64,000 nt of DNA from Dama dama (GCF_033118175.1 NC_083692.1:11901501-11965500); one strand, 5' to 3'; positions 1 through 13,100 are shown, counted from the stretch's first letter. Numbers and translations are program-made. The notes: a model not told the origin generated them from the letters alone.

Positions 1-399
1 CTTGTTTATCCCTTCTAAGTTACAAGAAACTGAGATACACTCAAGAAGGGGTTTAATGTAAGGGAGGCAAGAAGTTATTTTGATAATTGCCCTGCTGGAC
101 TTCATGCAGAAAACAAATTTCATATATGTAACTACACTGTCATTATTGAGACTCTTTATTCCAAAACTGAAAAACTTGAGTCAACTCTAGATGGCTGTCT
201 TGAGTTTAGTACTAATTTCTTAGTCCAGTCATCTGTGATTGTGGTGGTGGAGTCACAGGGTTCTATTTGTACTGTTTTGCATGTATGTGTATTAGAATTG
301 ATATTAAGCATCAATTTTATTAAATTTTATTTGATAATCATCAATTTTATTGATGCTATTAAACATTAGTATTAAACATCAATTGCTATTAGTCATCAA

Positions 400-2560
400 A
401 GAATGAAAGCCTTCCTTTAGTGTTTCTTGTAAGACTTGCCTACTAGCAACAAATTCTCTCAGTTTTTGTTTGTCTTGAGAATGTCTTTAACCTCATTTTA
501 AAGAGAATTTTGCTGGATGTAGGGTTTCAGTTGACTTTTTTTTTGGCTGCACCGTGCAGCATGGGGATCTTGGTTCCCCAACCAGAGATCAAACCTGGGC
601 CCTGGCAGTGAAAGTGGCAAGTTCCAAGCATTGAACTGTCAGGAAATTCCCTGACTATCTTGCAGCACTTTGAATATGTCATCTCATTCATTGCTGTTTT
701 GCATTGTTTGTCTTGAGAAGTCAGCTGTTAAGCTTTTGGCGTTCCCTCATACATGGTAAGTAATGTTTCTCATATTGCTTTTTAGATTTTCTCATTTTCC
801 TTGTCTTTCAGCATTTGACTATATATTTAGATATGGATCCTTGTGTTTTTATTCTGTTCGGGCTTCATCATGCTTTTGGAAATACAGATCAATGCTTTTC
901 TTTAGATTTCAAGCTTTTAGCCATTATTTCTTCTTGTACTTTTCCTTTCCTTTCTTTCCCTCCTTTTTCCTTTTGGTATTTTTGTTATATATATTTTGGT
1001 ATCCCACATTTCTCTCAGGTTTTATCCATTTTTATTCTTTTTATCGCCCTCACATTACATATTCTATTGATTTAATCTTAAGTTCTTAGATCCTTTGTTC
1101 TGTCAACTCAAATCTACTATTGAGCCTTTCAAGTGAATTGTTCATTTTACTTATTGTACTTTACAGTTCTAGAATTTCTATTGGTAAAATAATTTCTATC
1201 TTTTTTAGTGATTTTCTTTATTTAATGAGATATTTTCTTCATATGCTTCTTTTTTTTTTTTTTTTCTTCATTATCTCCTTTAGTTCTTGGAACACATTTC
1301 TAAATTTCTAAATCTTTGTTGATTAAGTTCAACATCTGGACCCCTTGAAAGACATTTTTTATTGTCTACAGTTTTCCTTTATGTAGGTTGCACCTTCCTA
1401 TTTTTTTTTGAACCTTATAACTTTTATTGAAATAGGACCTTTAAGAAAATATATTGTGTTAATTCTGGGTACTAATTCATTTGCCACTTTCTTGGGTTTG
1501 TTGTTGCTTTTTGATTTTTTATTAGTTTAGTGAAATGGCTGGAATAGTTTAGTGAAACCTATTTTCGCTGCAGTGTGAAGTCAGTGATTCATTTGTCAGA
1601 GGGTGCCGCCTCGGATATGTGCACAGTGTCCATGACCACCAAGGATGATTATTGTTTTCGCTGGTAGTCTTTAATTGTCTGATTCCCTGCTCCTCCCATT
1701 AAACTCTGGCTAGGCTGGCTTTGTTATCTCTCTTAGCTTTTAGCCTCTCCGCTAATTGCTAGCAGATTTTTTTTTTTTTTTTTTGGACAGGGTCCTTGGT
1801 AAAAATTGCTCTGCAATCTGATTCAGTTAAAGTTGGGGCTCTTTGCAGGGTAGGGTGTGGGTACCAACCAGTCTTTGGGGTATTCTTTGATCCCAATAGG
1901 GCTCTCCGTAGCTATCTTATTACCTGAATCTGTCTGTCAAAACTTCTATATGATCTGTTGTCTTGTTCCTAGTAGTATTATGGAAACTACCGGCCTCTTA
2001 CCTGCTCACCCCCAAGATGGCCATTGTTTTTGACATCATCTTTAGAAATGGATTTTCTTATCCTCTGTTTCAAACAACAGAACAGAACTGTTGAGCTCTC
2101 TGGTCATATGACCTTTCTCCTCAGCAGAACCTCTGCATCACCGCACTGGAGCTGAATTCAGGGACTATAATTTGCTTCCCTTTGGAGCGATACTCCAGCT
2201 CTTCAAGTATGGTGTTGGATTGGGATGGTAGTCTCTGTTCTGAATTTGCCCCTTTGGTTATGGGCCCTTTACTATATTGTGTGAACTTGGGCGGGGTCAG
2301 TAATAGACCTACCTTTTTCCCTACAAGTGGGAGCTGGTTGGGTGAAAGGAGACTTTTCATTTGGCTATATCTTCTTGGGTTAGCACTTCTGATCTAGATT
2401 CCTGCCCCTCTGTGGGTTAATCTGTAGCCTTGGACTGGGAGCTGGGCATGGGGGAAGTTCTATCTTCTTAGCTATCTTTGCCTGGAGTGTTGCTTCATTC
2501 ACACTGAGCTGGGAAATGGTATATTCAATACTATTAATATTAAATAGATTGTGGCTTAGA
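400..2560 (-). mobile_element. Old L1 (L1M-type) remnant, antisense, ORF1/5' UTR portion
   Basis: The wording of the + strand (for example TCTAGAATTTCTATTGG at ~1170 and TTCAACATCTGGACC at ~1327) is that of the reverse complement of ancient mammalian L1 sequence. It is diverged, without an intact frame, and split by the SINE at 535-654. Family and ends are approximate. Confidence 0.4.
535..654 (-). mobile_element. CHR-type tRNA-derived SINE, antisense
   Basis: A T-run is followed by GGCTGCACCGTGCAGCATGG, then a reverse-complement B-box-like GATCAAACCTGGGCCC, and it ends in GGAAATTCCC. This is the antisense layout of the cetartiodactyl CHR/CHRS SINE family. It sits inside an older L1 remnant, so it inserted later. 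Confidence 0.65.
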
Positions 2561-2799
2561 TGCCACGGCCTCTAATTATTCTTACCAAGATTTAATTGAT
2601 TTTCTAATTAAGTGTTTTTCCATTTGGTCTGTGCCTTAGGACAATTTCCAGATGCTTTAAATGTTTCTTATTTTTTAAAATAATTTTTACCAGTTAACTG
2701 ATGGTTTTGTTGAGAATAGGGTCTGCTAACCTCATTACATTGCAATATGGAAAGTCTTGCTCCTCTATAGAAATTGTGTCCCAATTAGGAAAAAAATAC

Positions 2800-3560
2800 C
2801 CACTCTAAGTCACAGAGAGACAAAATGATGGAAAATAAGGAAATGCTTATGAAAAATACATGGGGCATAGTGAAGTTCTAATATAGATGTAATTGGAGTC
2901 TTAAAAGCAGAACAGGGACAGGAGCAATATTTGAAAAGACATCATTACATATAATTAAGAAGTGCTAAGAATTCCAAGCAGGGTAAATCCAATGACGATC
3001 ACAACTAGACATGTCATAGTAAAATTAGTAAAACCAAAGTAAAAGAGAAAGCCTCAAATGCAGCTAGAGGGGAAAGAAGACATATTACCATAAATGATCA
3101 AAATGGATACCAGAAGAATAGAAAGATATCCTCAAAGTACTGAAATAAAATAATTGCCAGTCTAGATCCATACCCAATGAAAATATTCTTCAAAAGTGAA
3201 GGTGAAGTAAAGATATTTCTTGAAAACAAGAACTGATGAATTCAATTTTAGCAGACCTAATATGGTAAAGGTAATTTTTTGAAGGAGAAAGAACAAAAAA
3301 TGCAGCAAGGAATGAAGACCAGTAAATGGCATAAAATTCTGGGAAGAGTCTAAATGAATATTGGCTAATAGCCAGTCATAGTAATATCTTTTTAAAGTGA
3401 TTTGGACAATTAAAATTACATGAATAATACTGCTTTATTTGGGAATTATATATTAGGTTGAAGTGTTTTTAAATTTCTTGATTCTAAGATGAAGGAAGTT
3501 GTAAAATTACTAATCTAGTTTATATGTTAGGAAGTGAAGGAAAAAAAAAAAGAAGTGAAG
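2800..3560 (+). mobile_element. Possible old L1/HAL1 ORF1 remnant, sense
   Basis: The + strand around 3120-3260 (ATATTCTTCAAAAGTGAAGG followed by an ATTTCTTGAAAACAAG region) resembles the C-terminal ORF1 part of ancient L1/HAL1 elements. It is A-rich and full of stops. Low confidence, ends unknown. Confidence 0.35.
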
Positions 3561-4390
3561 GATACATATAGTAAGCTCTAGGATAACCACTAAAAGATGA
3601 GTAATGTATATGTAATTAATACAGGGAAAGAAAGTGAAAACAATTTTAAAAAATTAATTACTTTTAAAAGAAAACATAAACACAACACTGGATAAACAAA
3701 TATTTCTTATGAGGACACCAAAAGCATAAATCATAAATGACAAAAACATATAAATTTCATTTTGACAGTTCAAAATTTCTGCTTCACACTTGGTAACATT
3801 AGGAAAATGAAAGAAGCAAGTCACACTGAAAGGAAGTATTTACAGGACATATATCCAGCATATTGTAGATAAATGACTAACATTAACAAGTGATGTATTT
3901 CAACTAAGACAAAAAGTCACATGTCAAAAGGAAATGAACTATGAGCAGACCTTTAAAGTTGAACCACAAACAAACAAATCTAATGAATCATTTTCAGTCA
4001 CATTGCTCCCACAAAACATACTATCCTAAGTATTTATTTTTATTGAGATCAAAAAATATTTTTTGCACTCTTGGTAAAATTAATGCAGCTTATTTTTAAA
4101 ATTAGAAAAGAAAATATGCGTAACCAACATTAGAAACAAGAAAAGTCCTATGCCTATAGATTAAAAGAGAAGGAAAATTAGAAAGAATACCAAGTGGTTG
4201 CTCTAGATTAGCCCTTTTGTAGTGATGGAGATGTCTTATGTTTGCATTCTCCAGCACAGGTTAGTCATATGTACCTGTTGGGCACATGAAATGTGGTTAA
4301 TGTGGCTAAATTTTTCATTTTCATTTTTAATTGTATTGAATTCTAGTTTAAATATTGGTGGGATTTAGCATGTGGCAATGTAATTTTTTT

Positions 4391-5665
4391 GTTGTTGTTC
4401 AGTGGCTAAGTCATGTCTGACTATTTGCGACCCCATGGACTGCAGGATACCAGGCTTCCATGTCCTTCAGAATCTCCGAGAGTTTGCTTAAATTCATGTG
4501 CATTGAATCTGTGATGTAACCATCTCATCCTCTGTCACCCCCTTCTCCTTTTGCCTTCAGTCTTTCCCTGCATCAGGGTCTTTTCCAATGAGTCACCTTT
4601 TTGAATCAGGTAGCCAAAGTATTGGAGCTTCAGCATCAGTCCTTCCAATGAATATTCAGGGTTGGTTTCTTTTAGGATTGACTGGCTTGATCTTGCAGGC
4701 CAAGGGACTCTCAAGAAGCTTCTTCAGTACATAATTCAAAAACATCAGTTCTTCAGTGCTCAGCCTTCTTTATGGTCCAGCTCTCACATCTGTACCTGAC
4801 TCCTGGAAAAGCCATAGCCTTGAGTATACGGACCTTTGTCAGCAAAGTGACGGCTTTGCTTTTTAATATGTTGTCTAAGGTTTTAATTGGAGAAGGGCAT
4901 GGCAACCCACTCCAGTATTCTTGTCTGGAGAATCCCATGGACAGAGGGGCCTGGTGGGCTACAGTCCATGGGGTTGCAAAGAGTTGGACACAACTGAAGT
5001 GATTTAGCACACACGCACTAAGTTTTTTATAGCTTTCCTTCCAAGGAGCAAGTATCTTTTAATTTCATGGCTCCAGGCCCCATCTATAGTGATTTTGGAG
5101 CCCAAGAAAATAAAATCTGTCACTGTTTCTACTTTTTCCCCTTCTGGTTACCATGAAGTGAAAGGACTAGATGCCATGACCTTCATTTTTGAATGTTGAG
5201 TTTTAAGCCAACTTTTTCACTCTCTTTTTTCACATTCATCCAGAGGCTCTTTAGTTCCTCTTCACTTTCGGCCCTTAGAGTGGTATCATCTGCATATCTG
5301 AGGTTGTTTGTATTTTTACCAGGAATCTTAATTCCAGCTTGTGATTCATCTAGCCCAGAATTTCAAATGATGTACTCTTCATAGGAGTTAAATAAACAGG
5401 TGACAATATACAGCCTTGTTGTGCTCGTTTTCCAATTTTGAACCCTTCAGTTATTCCTTGTAAGGTTCTAATTATTGTTTCTTGACTCACATACAGTTTT
5501 CTCAGAAGACAGGTAAGGTGGTCTGGTAGTCCATCTCTTTTAAGAATTTTCCACCATTTGTTGTGATCCATACAGTCAAAGGCTTTTGAGTAGTCAGTGA
5601 AGCAGAAGTAGATGTTTTTCTGAAATTCCCTTGCTTTCTCTATGATCCAATGTGATTTAAGGTGT
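4391..5665 (-). mobile_element. BovB (RTE) LINE 3' part, antisense, interrupted by a BovA
   Basis: The longest BovB piece in the window. The + strand starts with GTTGTTCAGTGGCTAAG and runs through the 3' coding part of the BovB reverse transcriptase on the minus strand. Minus-strand fragments such as RKLYVSQETIIRTL and QQGCILSPVYL (RT palm region) are readable at 5350-5571. The frame is broken by stops and indels, and by a BovA at 4889-5017. It is 5'-truncated near 5665, as is usual for BovB. Confidence 0.88.
4889..5017 (+). mobile_element. BovA monomer SINE nested in BovB
   Basis: It begins GGAGAAGGGCATGGCAACCC and ends GATTTAGCACACACGCA. The flanks CTAAGGTTTT (4875) and CTAAGTTTTT (5018) form an imperfect target-site duplication of BovB sequence, so it inserted after the BovB. 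It lacks the tRNA head. Confidence 0.85.
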
Positions 5666-5679
5666 GATTAGATGGTGTG

Positions 5680-6005
5680 GGGGCTTCCCTGATAGCTCAG
5701 TTGGTAAAGAATCTGCCTGGAATGCAGGAGACCCCACCCGGTTCAATTCCTGGGTCAGGAAGATCCCCTGGAGAAGGGATAGGCTACCCACTCCAGTATT
5801 CTTGGGCTTCCCTTGTGGCTCAGCTGGTAAAGAATCCGCCTGCAGTGAGGGAGACCTGGGTTCAATCCTTGGGTTGGGACCATCCCCTGGAGAAGGGAAT
5901 GGCTACCCACTCCAGTATTCTGGCCTAGAGAATTCCACAGACTGTATAGTCCATGGAGTCACAAAGAGTTGGACACAACTGAGTGACTTTCACTTTCACT
6001 TTCAC
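5680..6005 (+). mobile_element. Dimeric-head Bov-tA SINE
   Basis: Two tRNA-derived heads are in tandem (5682 and 5815), each with an A-box-like GCTCAG(T/C)TGGTAAAGAAT stretch and a B-box-like GGTTCAAT. A BovA body ending in a TTTCACT repeat follows. An exact 11-bp duplication TAGATGGTGTG flanks it at 5669-5679 and 6006-6016. Confidence 0.92.
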
Positions 6006-6202
6006 TAGATGGTGTGAAATTGGGTTCAGAGTCCTATCTTGAATTCTCATTGATACAGTAATCACACTGATTTTACTTTGATTGCCTGAATATGGTCTGG
6101 CTGTATGAGGGAAAGATTGTGGCTTGGGACTTTACTGAGGGGCTGATAATAGAAACATCCCTCAGAGCCATTCCTCTCTCTGTCTCCTGTAGTTCAAAAG
6201 GG

Positions 6203-6882
6203 GATTATTATTATTTTTCCTTTTTTGTGATAAAATGCACATAACAAAACTTTGCAACTTACCCATTTTTCAGTGTACAGTTCAGTGGCACTAAATACTT
6301 TCAGGTTGTGCAACCAACTCAATCCCCACCCCCACTGAAACTCTACACCCATTTAACCAGTTACTCCCCATTTTCCCCTCCCCCCCAACTCTGATAATGA
6401 CCATTATACTTTCTAGGATTACATACCTCATGTGAGTGTAGTCACATGGCATTTGTTTTTTTGTGACTGTTTCACATAATGTAATGTCTTCAAGTTTCTT
6501 CCATGTTGCAGCATATTGAAGAATGTCCTCCCTTTTTAAGGTTGAATAATATTCATTTTGTGTTTATATATTGCTTATCCACACATCAGTTGAGTAATTG
6601 GGTTGCTTTGACATTTGGGTTATAAATAATGTCCACGGGTGCCCAAGCATCTCTTCAAAACCTGCTTCCAGTTTGGGGTACATACCCAGGAGAGAAATTG
6701 CTGGATCATATGTTAATTCTGTGTTTAATCTTTGAGGAACCACTCTCCTGTTTGCCATGGCAACCATGCCATTTTATATTCACACAAACAGTGCACAGTC
6801 TTCCAATTTCTCTGACGTTTGTTTTCTGTTTTTTGTTTTAAATAGTAGCCACCTGAATGGATGTGAGGTGGTATCCCAAGGG
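6203..6882 (-). mobile_element. Old L1 (L1M-type) 3' end, antisense
   Basis: The + strand shows TGATAAAATGCACATAACAAAA, then AGTGTACAGTTCAGTGGCAC and, further on, CAGGAGAGAAATTGCTGGATC. These are reverse-complement landmarks of ancient L1 3' UTR and ORF2 end. Diverged, no intact frame. Confidence 0.7.
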
Positions 6883-8613
6883 ATCGTTAGTTCAAAACAA
6901 TGTTTACTTTATTTAAAGAAATTAGGCCTCTTTTATCTTGTTTAGCTTTCCTTAGCTTCTCCTTTCTTCTCTTGTCTAAAATAGAATTGATTTCTCCCAA
7001 TTGCACAAGGTTATTGTTTTGTATAAGATAATGCATCTGATCTGTTTCAAATAAACTGGAACGCTGTATAATGATGTAGAGCAATAAAATTAAGTGTTAT
7101 GTTATATTTAGGTTCTCCTCTTCACTGTATGTCATTTAATTTGGGAATAATATTTCTTTAGCTGAAATATGTACTTTATCTTCATCCTCTCAGCTGCCAC
7201 ATCAGTACTGGTAAGTCACAGGTGAATGTCTTTCTCTGATACCCACTTTGGCCTGTTGTATTTCATAGCAAGTGTGTAATCACAGGCTGCTCCTCCTCCA
7301 ATAAGAGTTGTCCCAAATACCAATCTGCTTAAAGCTAAATGGATTTATCCTATCTATATTCAAATCTTCTTTTCCCAAACTGCATACTTTGTTAAACACC
7401 AGAATTGCAGAGTTAAAATTATCAGTCCAATAGAGTATGAAAAAAATGAAAAATACAACTGTACTTTGAGATGTGTGTTCCAGGGTCTGAATTCCTCTAG
7501 TGTGTGTTTCTGGGGCCTAGATGTTAATTATATGCCCCTTTGTATTTTAAACATTGAAGAAATGTATATTTAAAATGTTCCATGTAGTGAACATCACAGC
7601 TAATGAAACAGAAGTTAATATTTTATTTCTTCACAAAGAGATGAATGTGTTTAATTAATTGAACATTATTTTCAGTACTTTGCTTAAGCTTAGTATCATG
7701 TTTCATTAAAAAGTACAAGGAAACTGTAGTTGTATGAAGCAGATATGTCCTCATAGGGTTTGTGGAGAAATAATTATTTTTAATCACTGAGAAAGACTGA
7801 GGAACCTATTATTTGGAATTAACGTCCTTTGTCTGTCTCTGCTTCATTGGATGAAAAGAATCTGATAATAGTATATGTGGCCAAAATTAGTATGATAGAA
7901 AAGACAGAAGGTTGTATTTTTAAAGGATGACTATTTGTGACATGGTTATGACAATGGCCCCTGATGTTTTTTGTCGCTGATCCCTCATTGAGAATTCAAA
8001 TCAGTTTTTAAAGAATATTCATATGTGTTTTGCTTGAATTACAAAAAAAAATGACTCAGTACATTCTACTTTCAACCTATCATGGTTTTAAAAAAAAGTT
8101 TTAAATTGTGTGATCCCAGTGAGTGATGGCCTAATTTAGCTGCATGTAAGTGTGTTTTGGTGCTACCACACTTGTTCTGATTGATTTGAGTTCTTTTATT
8201 CCAAGAGACTTGCCTTATGTCTTCTAACTGTGGAAAATTGATTACTTGTCCTCTCAGTATCAGTTCATAAAACACCTAAATTATCCTGAAATGAGTGAGT
8301 TCATCAAGAAATGCAAGAATATGTCAAGCTAATTTCCCAATAGAGGTGAGTGGGGCATGGCTTAATTGAGAGTCTGAGAAATTCAGGTGAAATCCTATTA
8401 AATCTATTCTTTTGTTTACTCAGTATAGGCAAAATTTTATAATATCAGTTAGAGTTTAGTGTGGGAAATAGAACTGCTTTAGGTATTTTATACAATAGTT
8501 GTCTATGCTATTGGCAGATGTGGGCCTGCCTCTGCTTCCGGGAAAGGATGGATAGCACAAACTGGTTGATTCACTGCAGAACAGAATATATTTAAAATCT
8601 TTTATGACCTTGC

Positions 8614-8830
8614 CCAGGTGGCACTAGTGGTAAAGAATCCACCTGCCACTGCAGGATACGTACGAGACATGGGTTCAATCCCTGGATTGGGAAGATCCCC
8701 TGGAGGAGGAAATGGCACCCCACTCAAGTATTCTTGCTGGGAGAATCCTTTGGACAGAAGAGCCTGTTGGGCTACAGTCCCTGTGATTGCAAAGAGTTGA
8801 CCACTGCTGAGCCTCTGAGCACACATGGCA
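8614..8830 (+). mobile_element. Bov-tA-type SINE
   Basis: tRNA-related head (GGTGGCACTAGTGGTAAAGA, B-box GGTTCAATCCC) and BovA body. Flanked by TATGACCTTGC (8603) and TATAACCTTGC (8831), an 11-bp duplication with one difference. Confidence 0.9.
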
Positions 8831-9257
8831 TATAACCTTGCTGGCCAGCAGCAAAAACCCATATTAGCAAGTATTTGGTCCCTGCCTCTCTTCCACATTC
8901 TAAGTCTCTCTGCATTGCATCTAATTTGCCCCGGAACCGAGCACAAGGGAGTACTGAGCATTTGGTTTTGTAACCTCCGTGGAATTAGGGGAGTATATTA
9001 GGAAGCAGTGCTAGGGGCTGTCTGCTGTTGGGTCATACCCAATAATGCAGTAGTCAGGTTTTTCTTTTAGTTTAGAAACATGACTTTCACTTCTCTTCTT
9101 TTATAGCCTTTGAGCCTAGCCTTGTGTGACTCAATGAATGCTGGTTGAGTTCTTGTTAGACCTAATAACACATTTACAAATATGTAATGTTATATTCAAT
9201 CTGTAATTTCTTTGCAGGGTTTTTTTTTTTAGCTTCCTGTCCATTTTAGTTTAGTTT

Positions 9258-9845
9258 TGTTGTTCAATCCCTCAGTCGTGGCTGACTCTTTATGACCCCA
9301 TGGACTGAAGCACGCTAGGCTTCACAGGCCTTCACTATCTCTCAGAGTTTGTTCAAATTCAGGTCCAATTGAGTCGGTGATGCCATCCAACAATCTCGTC
9401 CTCTGTCATCCTCTTTTCCTCCTGCCTTCAATCTTTCCCAGCATCAGTGTCTTTCCCAGTGAGTTGGCTCTTCGCGCCAGGTGGCCAAAGTATTGTAGCT
9501 TCAGCATCAGTCCTTCCTATGAATATTCAGGACTGATTTTCTTTAGGATTGACTGGTTGGATCTCCTTGCAGTCCATGGGACTCTGAAGAGTCATCTCCA
9601 ATGCCACAGTTTGAAAGCTTCAGTTCTTTAGTGCTTAGGCTTCTTTATGGTCCAACTCTTACACCCATACATGACTACTGGAAAAACCATAGCTTTGACT
9701 ATAAGGACCTTTGTTGGCAAATTAATGTCTCTAATTTTTAATATGCTATCTAGTTTTAGCATAGCTTTTGTTCAAAGGCACAAATGTCTTTTAATTTCTT
9801 GGCTGTCACTGTCCACAGTGATTTTTGGAGCCCAAGAAGAAGTTA
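9258..9845 (-). mobile_element. BovB LINE 3' end, antisense
   Basis: The + strand runs from GTTGTTCAATCCCTCAGTCG through the characteristic GATGCCATCCAACAATCTCG and GCCAAAGTATTGTAGCTTCAG stretches to TTTTTGGAGCCCAAGAAGAA. The minus strand holds decayed BovB reverse-transcriptase C-terminal codons. Truncated at about 9845. Confidence 0.88.
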
Positions 9846-10796
9846 AATCATTTATAAATGCAATTAACTGGTCACATGGAAGTGAAATTGTTCCAACATG
9901 CTGGAGTTGGAGTTTAATTTCAGTAAAACATAAAATATAAAATTTTATTTTATTTTTTCTGTACTTGGGCTTATCATCTTCCTCATTGGGCTGTTTGCAC
10001 TCCTTTTGGGTAATGTTATTATTTTCTTCAATCAGTGTTTTCATCTTGTTCCTGCTTTAAGGAAGTCATATTTTAGACTAGAATTAGTGAACAGATGCTT
10101 TGTTCACATCATATTAAAGATGACTAATTGAATTCTATTTCAAAACGATTTTCTACTTGTGAATTATTTGCTGTTTATTAGCTTTAATGTCACTGTTTTT
10201 GTCCTTGTAATGAATTGAGCTTTATGCCTTAAAGATAATTTTTGCCTCAGTGTATCAATTTGATACATTTAGACATTTCCTACTTTTATTCTATTGGGTT
10301 TCTAGAAGCTGTATTATAAAACAGATTATTCTGTTGTGGTTTACATGTTTTTAAATGATAAATACTATAATTAAGCAGTGTGTTTCTAACCAAGTGTTTT
10401 TAAACCAAAATATTTTATGCTTAAAATGAAGTTGTCATCAGTGCCAAAATGTAAAAGCTCTTAATCTCTATAATAATTAAAAATTTTAAATATTCTTTAT
10501 GTTTGGTAAAATGAGTATAATAGAAACACCATGTATTTTTATGGCATGTGTGTTTGCTCTAGTATATTAAAAGGTTTGTATGTATATGTACAACTATTGT
10601 ATTTTTTATTAGTAAACATAAGCCTCACAGTTGATTATATTTCTATTTGGCTTGCCCCTAATTTTTTTCAAACATTACAGGAACAAATTATTTTGAATTC
10701 TTATGAAAGGCTTTATTTGTGCATGTTTGTCAGAGGCGTCTTGTTGATCAGATTCTCTTATTAATCTTTTTCCTCTTCTCCATACTTGTTTCTGGA

Positions 10797-11106
10797 TTCT
10801 CTGGTGGCTCAGGTGGTAAAGAATCTGGCTGCAACGTGGGAGACCCCAGTTCAATTCCTGGGTTGGGAAGATCTGCTGTAGAAGGGATAGGCTACCCGCT
10901 CCAGTATTCTTGGGCTTCCCTGGTGGCTCAGCTGGTAAAGAATCCGCCTCCAACATGGGAGACCTGGGTTCAATCCCTGGGTTGGGAAGATCCCCTGGAG
11001 TAAGGGAACGGCTACCACTCCAGTATTCTGGCCTGGAGAGTTCCTTGGACTGCATAGTCCATAGGGTTGCAAATGATTCGGACATGACCGAGTGACTTTC
11101 ACTCAT
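10797..11106 (+). mobile_element. Dimeric-head Bov-tA SINE
   Basis: Two tRNA-like heads (about 10797 and 10914) each with GGTGGCTCAG(G/C)(T)GGTAAAGAAT and a GTTCAAT(T/C)CC B box, then a BovA body ending GTGACTTTCACT. Direct flanks CATACT are only weakly duplicated. Confidence 0.88.
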
Positions 11107-11160
11107 ACTCCTTTCAACCCTGTTTCCTCTGCCAACACCAGTGTTAAGGACATGTCTTTC

Positions 11161-11185
11161 TTTTTTTTTTTTTTTTTTTTTTTTT
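11161..11185. repeat. Poly(T) tract, 25 T
   Basis: An uninterrupted run of 25 T between TCTTTC and GTCTTTC. The repeated CTTTC on both sides could be slippage or a tiny tail-only insertion. Likely length-polymorphic. Confidence 0.8.
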
Positions 11186-11984
11186 GTCTTTCTTGATAGA
11201 AGGCGTCAAAGGCAAATAGGACAGGAGTGCTAGGCACGCTCTTGCCTTAGAGGTGGTGGTCATTGTTTTAGTTTGGGATTGACTGTCGTGAGCATTCGTT
11301 TTCTCTGTCTCTGTTTCTCTCTCTTCCCCATTCTGCCCTTGCTTTCTCTGTCTAGTACATTCAGTAGCAGCCATTCAGTCACCTTCTTTTTGTTCCCTTT
11401 GTCACTCCTTAATGTTGTTAGTTCAGGGGTCTTTCCTTTGGACATATCATTATTGTTAGAAACCATTGCATAATCAGATAAAGGCACTGAAAAGTGAAAC
11501 CTAAGTATATATTTGGTAGCACAAATAGGGAAGAGAGGCAGAATTTGAAATAGAGAAAAAACAATTGCTTGCATATATCACATTTATTCACAGTATGGTT
11601 ACATGTCTGTTTCCTCAACTTGGTTGTATGGATATCTGGAGTAGTAAAACAGAACCATGCTGCTGATTCATTTTTGTGTCTTGGCAGCTTGGTTCTTGCT
11701 GAATGCAGTAAGTGTTTATTGGACTGAATGGAAACATATCTGTATTTTCTTTAGAAAGTCTGACGAGTAGTTTTTTTTTTTCTTTTCCTTTTCTAGTCTC
11801 TTAAATGCCACAGTTGGTTCTTGTCTATTTTAAACCAGCTCCATCAAATTTGTTGCTAAAACTGAATTCAGATGATAGAAGGATTGGTTCTCAAAGTCCA
11901 TTCCTGCTTGAAAAGGATGATATTCAATTATTTTTAATGTTGCTATAATATTTTAATATCCTAGTGTGAGGATAATGTCCTTTG

Positions 11985-12120
11985 GTGATTATTCTTTCTC
12001 AAGCACATATCTGATCATGTTACTCCCTTGCTCAAAAACTATTGAGAGCTCAAACTGAATTTTAACATCCCCCCAAACCTGATTTCTCAACTTACTTTCC
12101 AATCTGTTTTAGCCCTCTTG
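11985..12120 (+). mobile_element. L2 remnant
   Basis: ATCATGTTACTCCCTTGCTC followed by AAAACTATTG is the typical L2 3' region phrase, strongly diverged. Ends approximate. Confidence 0.5.
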
Positions 12121-12899
12121 AGCATTACTGCTTTGGGGGGTGCAGGCAAAGAGTGAGTTTGTTAGTGAAAGTATGCTTGTGAGAGATACAAGTGGGCAGG
12201 TGGAAAGTTGAGCTGTTACTGTTACTTACAAGTGGGCAAGTGAGAAGTTGAACTCTTTGTGAGCAGCCTGTGCTGGCTTGCTCATTCTGTGGCTCTTGCC
12301 CGTGCTGTCGTTGGTCATGAGTGCTTATTTCCTTTCCACCAGTTTCTTCACACTTTAGTTTGCCTGTTGTGTCCTTATTTTATATCTCCTTCTTTATAAA
12401 GTCTTGCTGATCAGAATAGGTTCTCTTAAATTTAGTGACTTAACTCCTGTTTCTGTAGCTGCCATGGTGCTTCCCACCGGCTCTCATGTTTGCCCCAGTC
12501 AGTATTTCTCATTCAGTACTTTTTCTGGTTCTGTTTTAACCCACCTTATCCTGTGGTTCTTCTCTCTCTTTCAAAAAAACTTCTAGAGACATCTATGCAT
12601 CAGGGATTGTATAATTCCTGTTCAGGATTTCCTTCTGTCTCAGGAAGGAACATGGCAATTTATTTAATTATTAAAAAAGGTTGGTTGGTTGGTATCCAGT
12701 AATATGGTGAAGTGGAATCAATATCAATTTGAATAGTAGGGACCCTGTGTCTAGTCCTTTCTCAGCTGAAAACTTGCCTCCTTATCTTGAATTGATCACT
12801 TTATCTTCCACTGCCTTCAGTTTCCTTCTCTCTAAAAGGTAGGTGTTGGATTGCCTCTCTAAATCTAACATTGTTTCTAGATAGTAATAAAAAGGTTTC

Positions 12900-13100
12900 C
12901 TGAAAAGTGCCAGTGATTCTTCCACATGCTTTATCTAAGTGATCTACTGTAGGTCATCATTCTTCTGTATTGTAGATGTTATTGAGTCCATTTTATAAAT
13001 TTATTTGTTACTTTGGTTCACAGACAGTAAGCAATTCTTCTAAGGTCATAGATTGGCAGAGCTAGGATTTGAACTCAAGCCTGTTAGCTTCATCTAAATT
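12900..13100 (+). mobile_element. MIR remnant
   Basis: The phrase TCTAAGGTCATAGATTGGCA followed by GAGCTAGGATTTGAACTC is the MIR core/3' signature. Ends approximate. Confidence 0.6.

Noticed and set aside
763..1311. Phe/Ser/Tyr-rich open frames
   Set aside because: Low-complexity T-rich text of an antisense old L1, with no splice borders and no homology I recognise.
5682..5880. tRNA-like A and B boxes that could be read as tRNA genes
   Set aside because: They are SINE heads with a BovA body and target duplications. No cloverleaf with a mature 3' end is supported. The same holds for the other Bov-tA heads.
11161..11185. T25 run as a second tail-only insertion (CTTTC on both sides)
   Set aside because: The flanking repeat is only about 5-6 bp and simple; slippage explains it as well.
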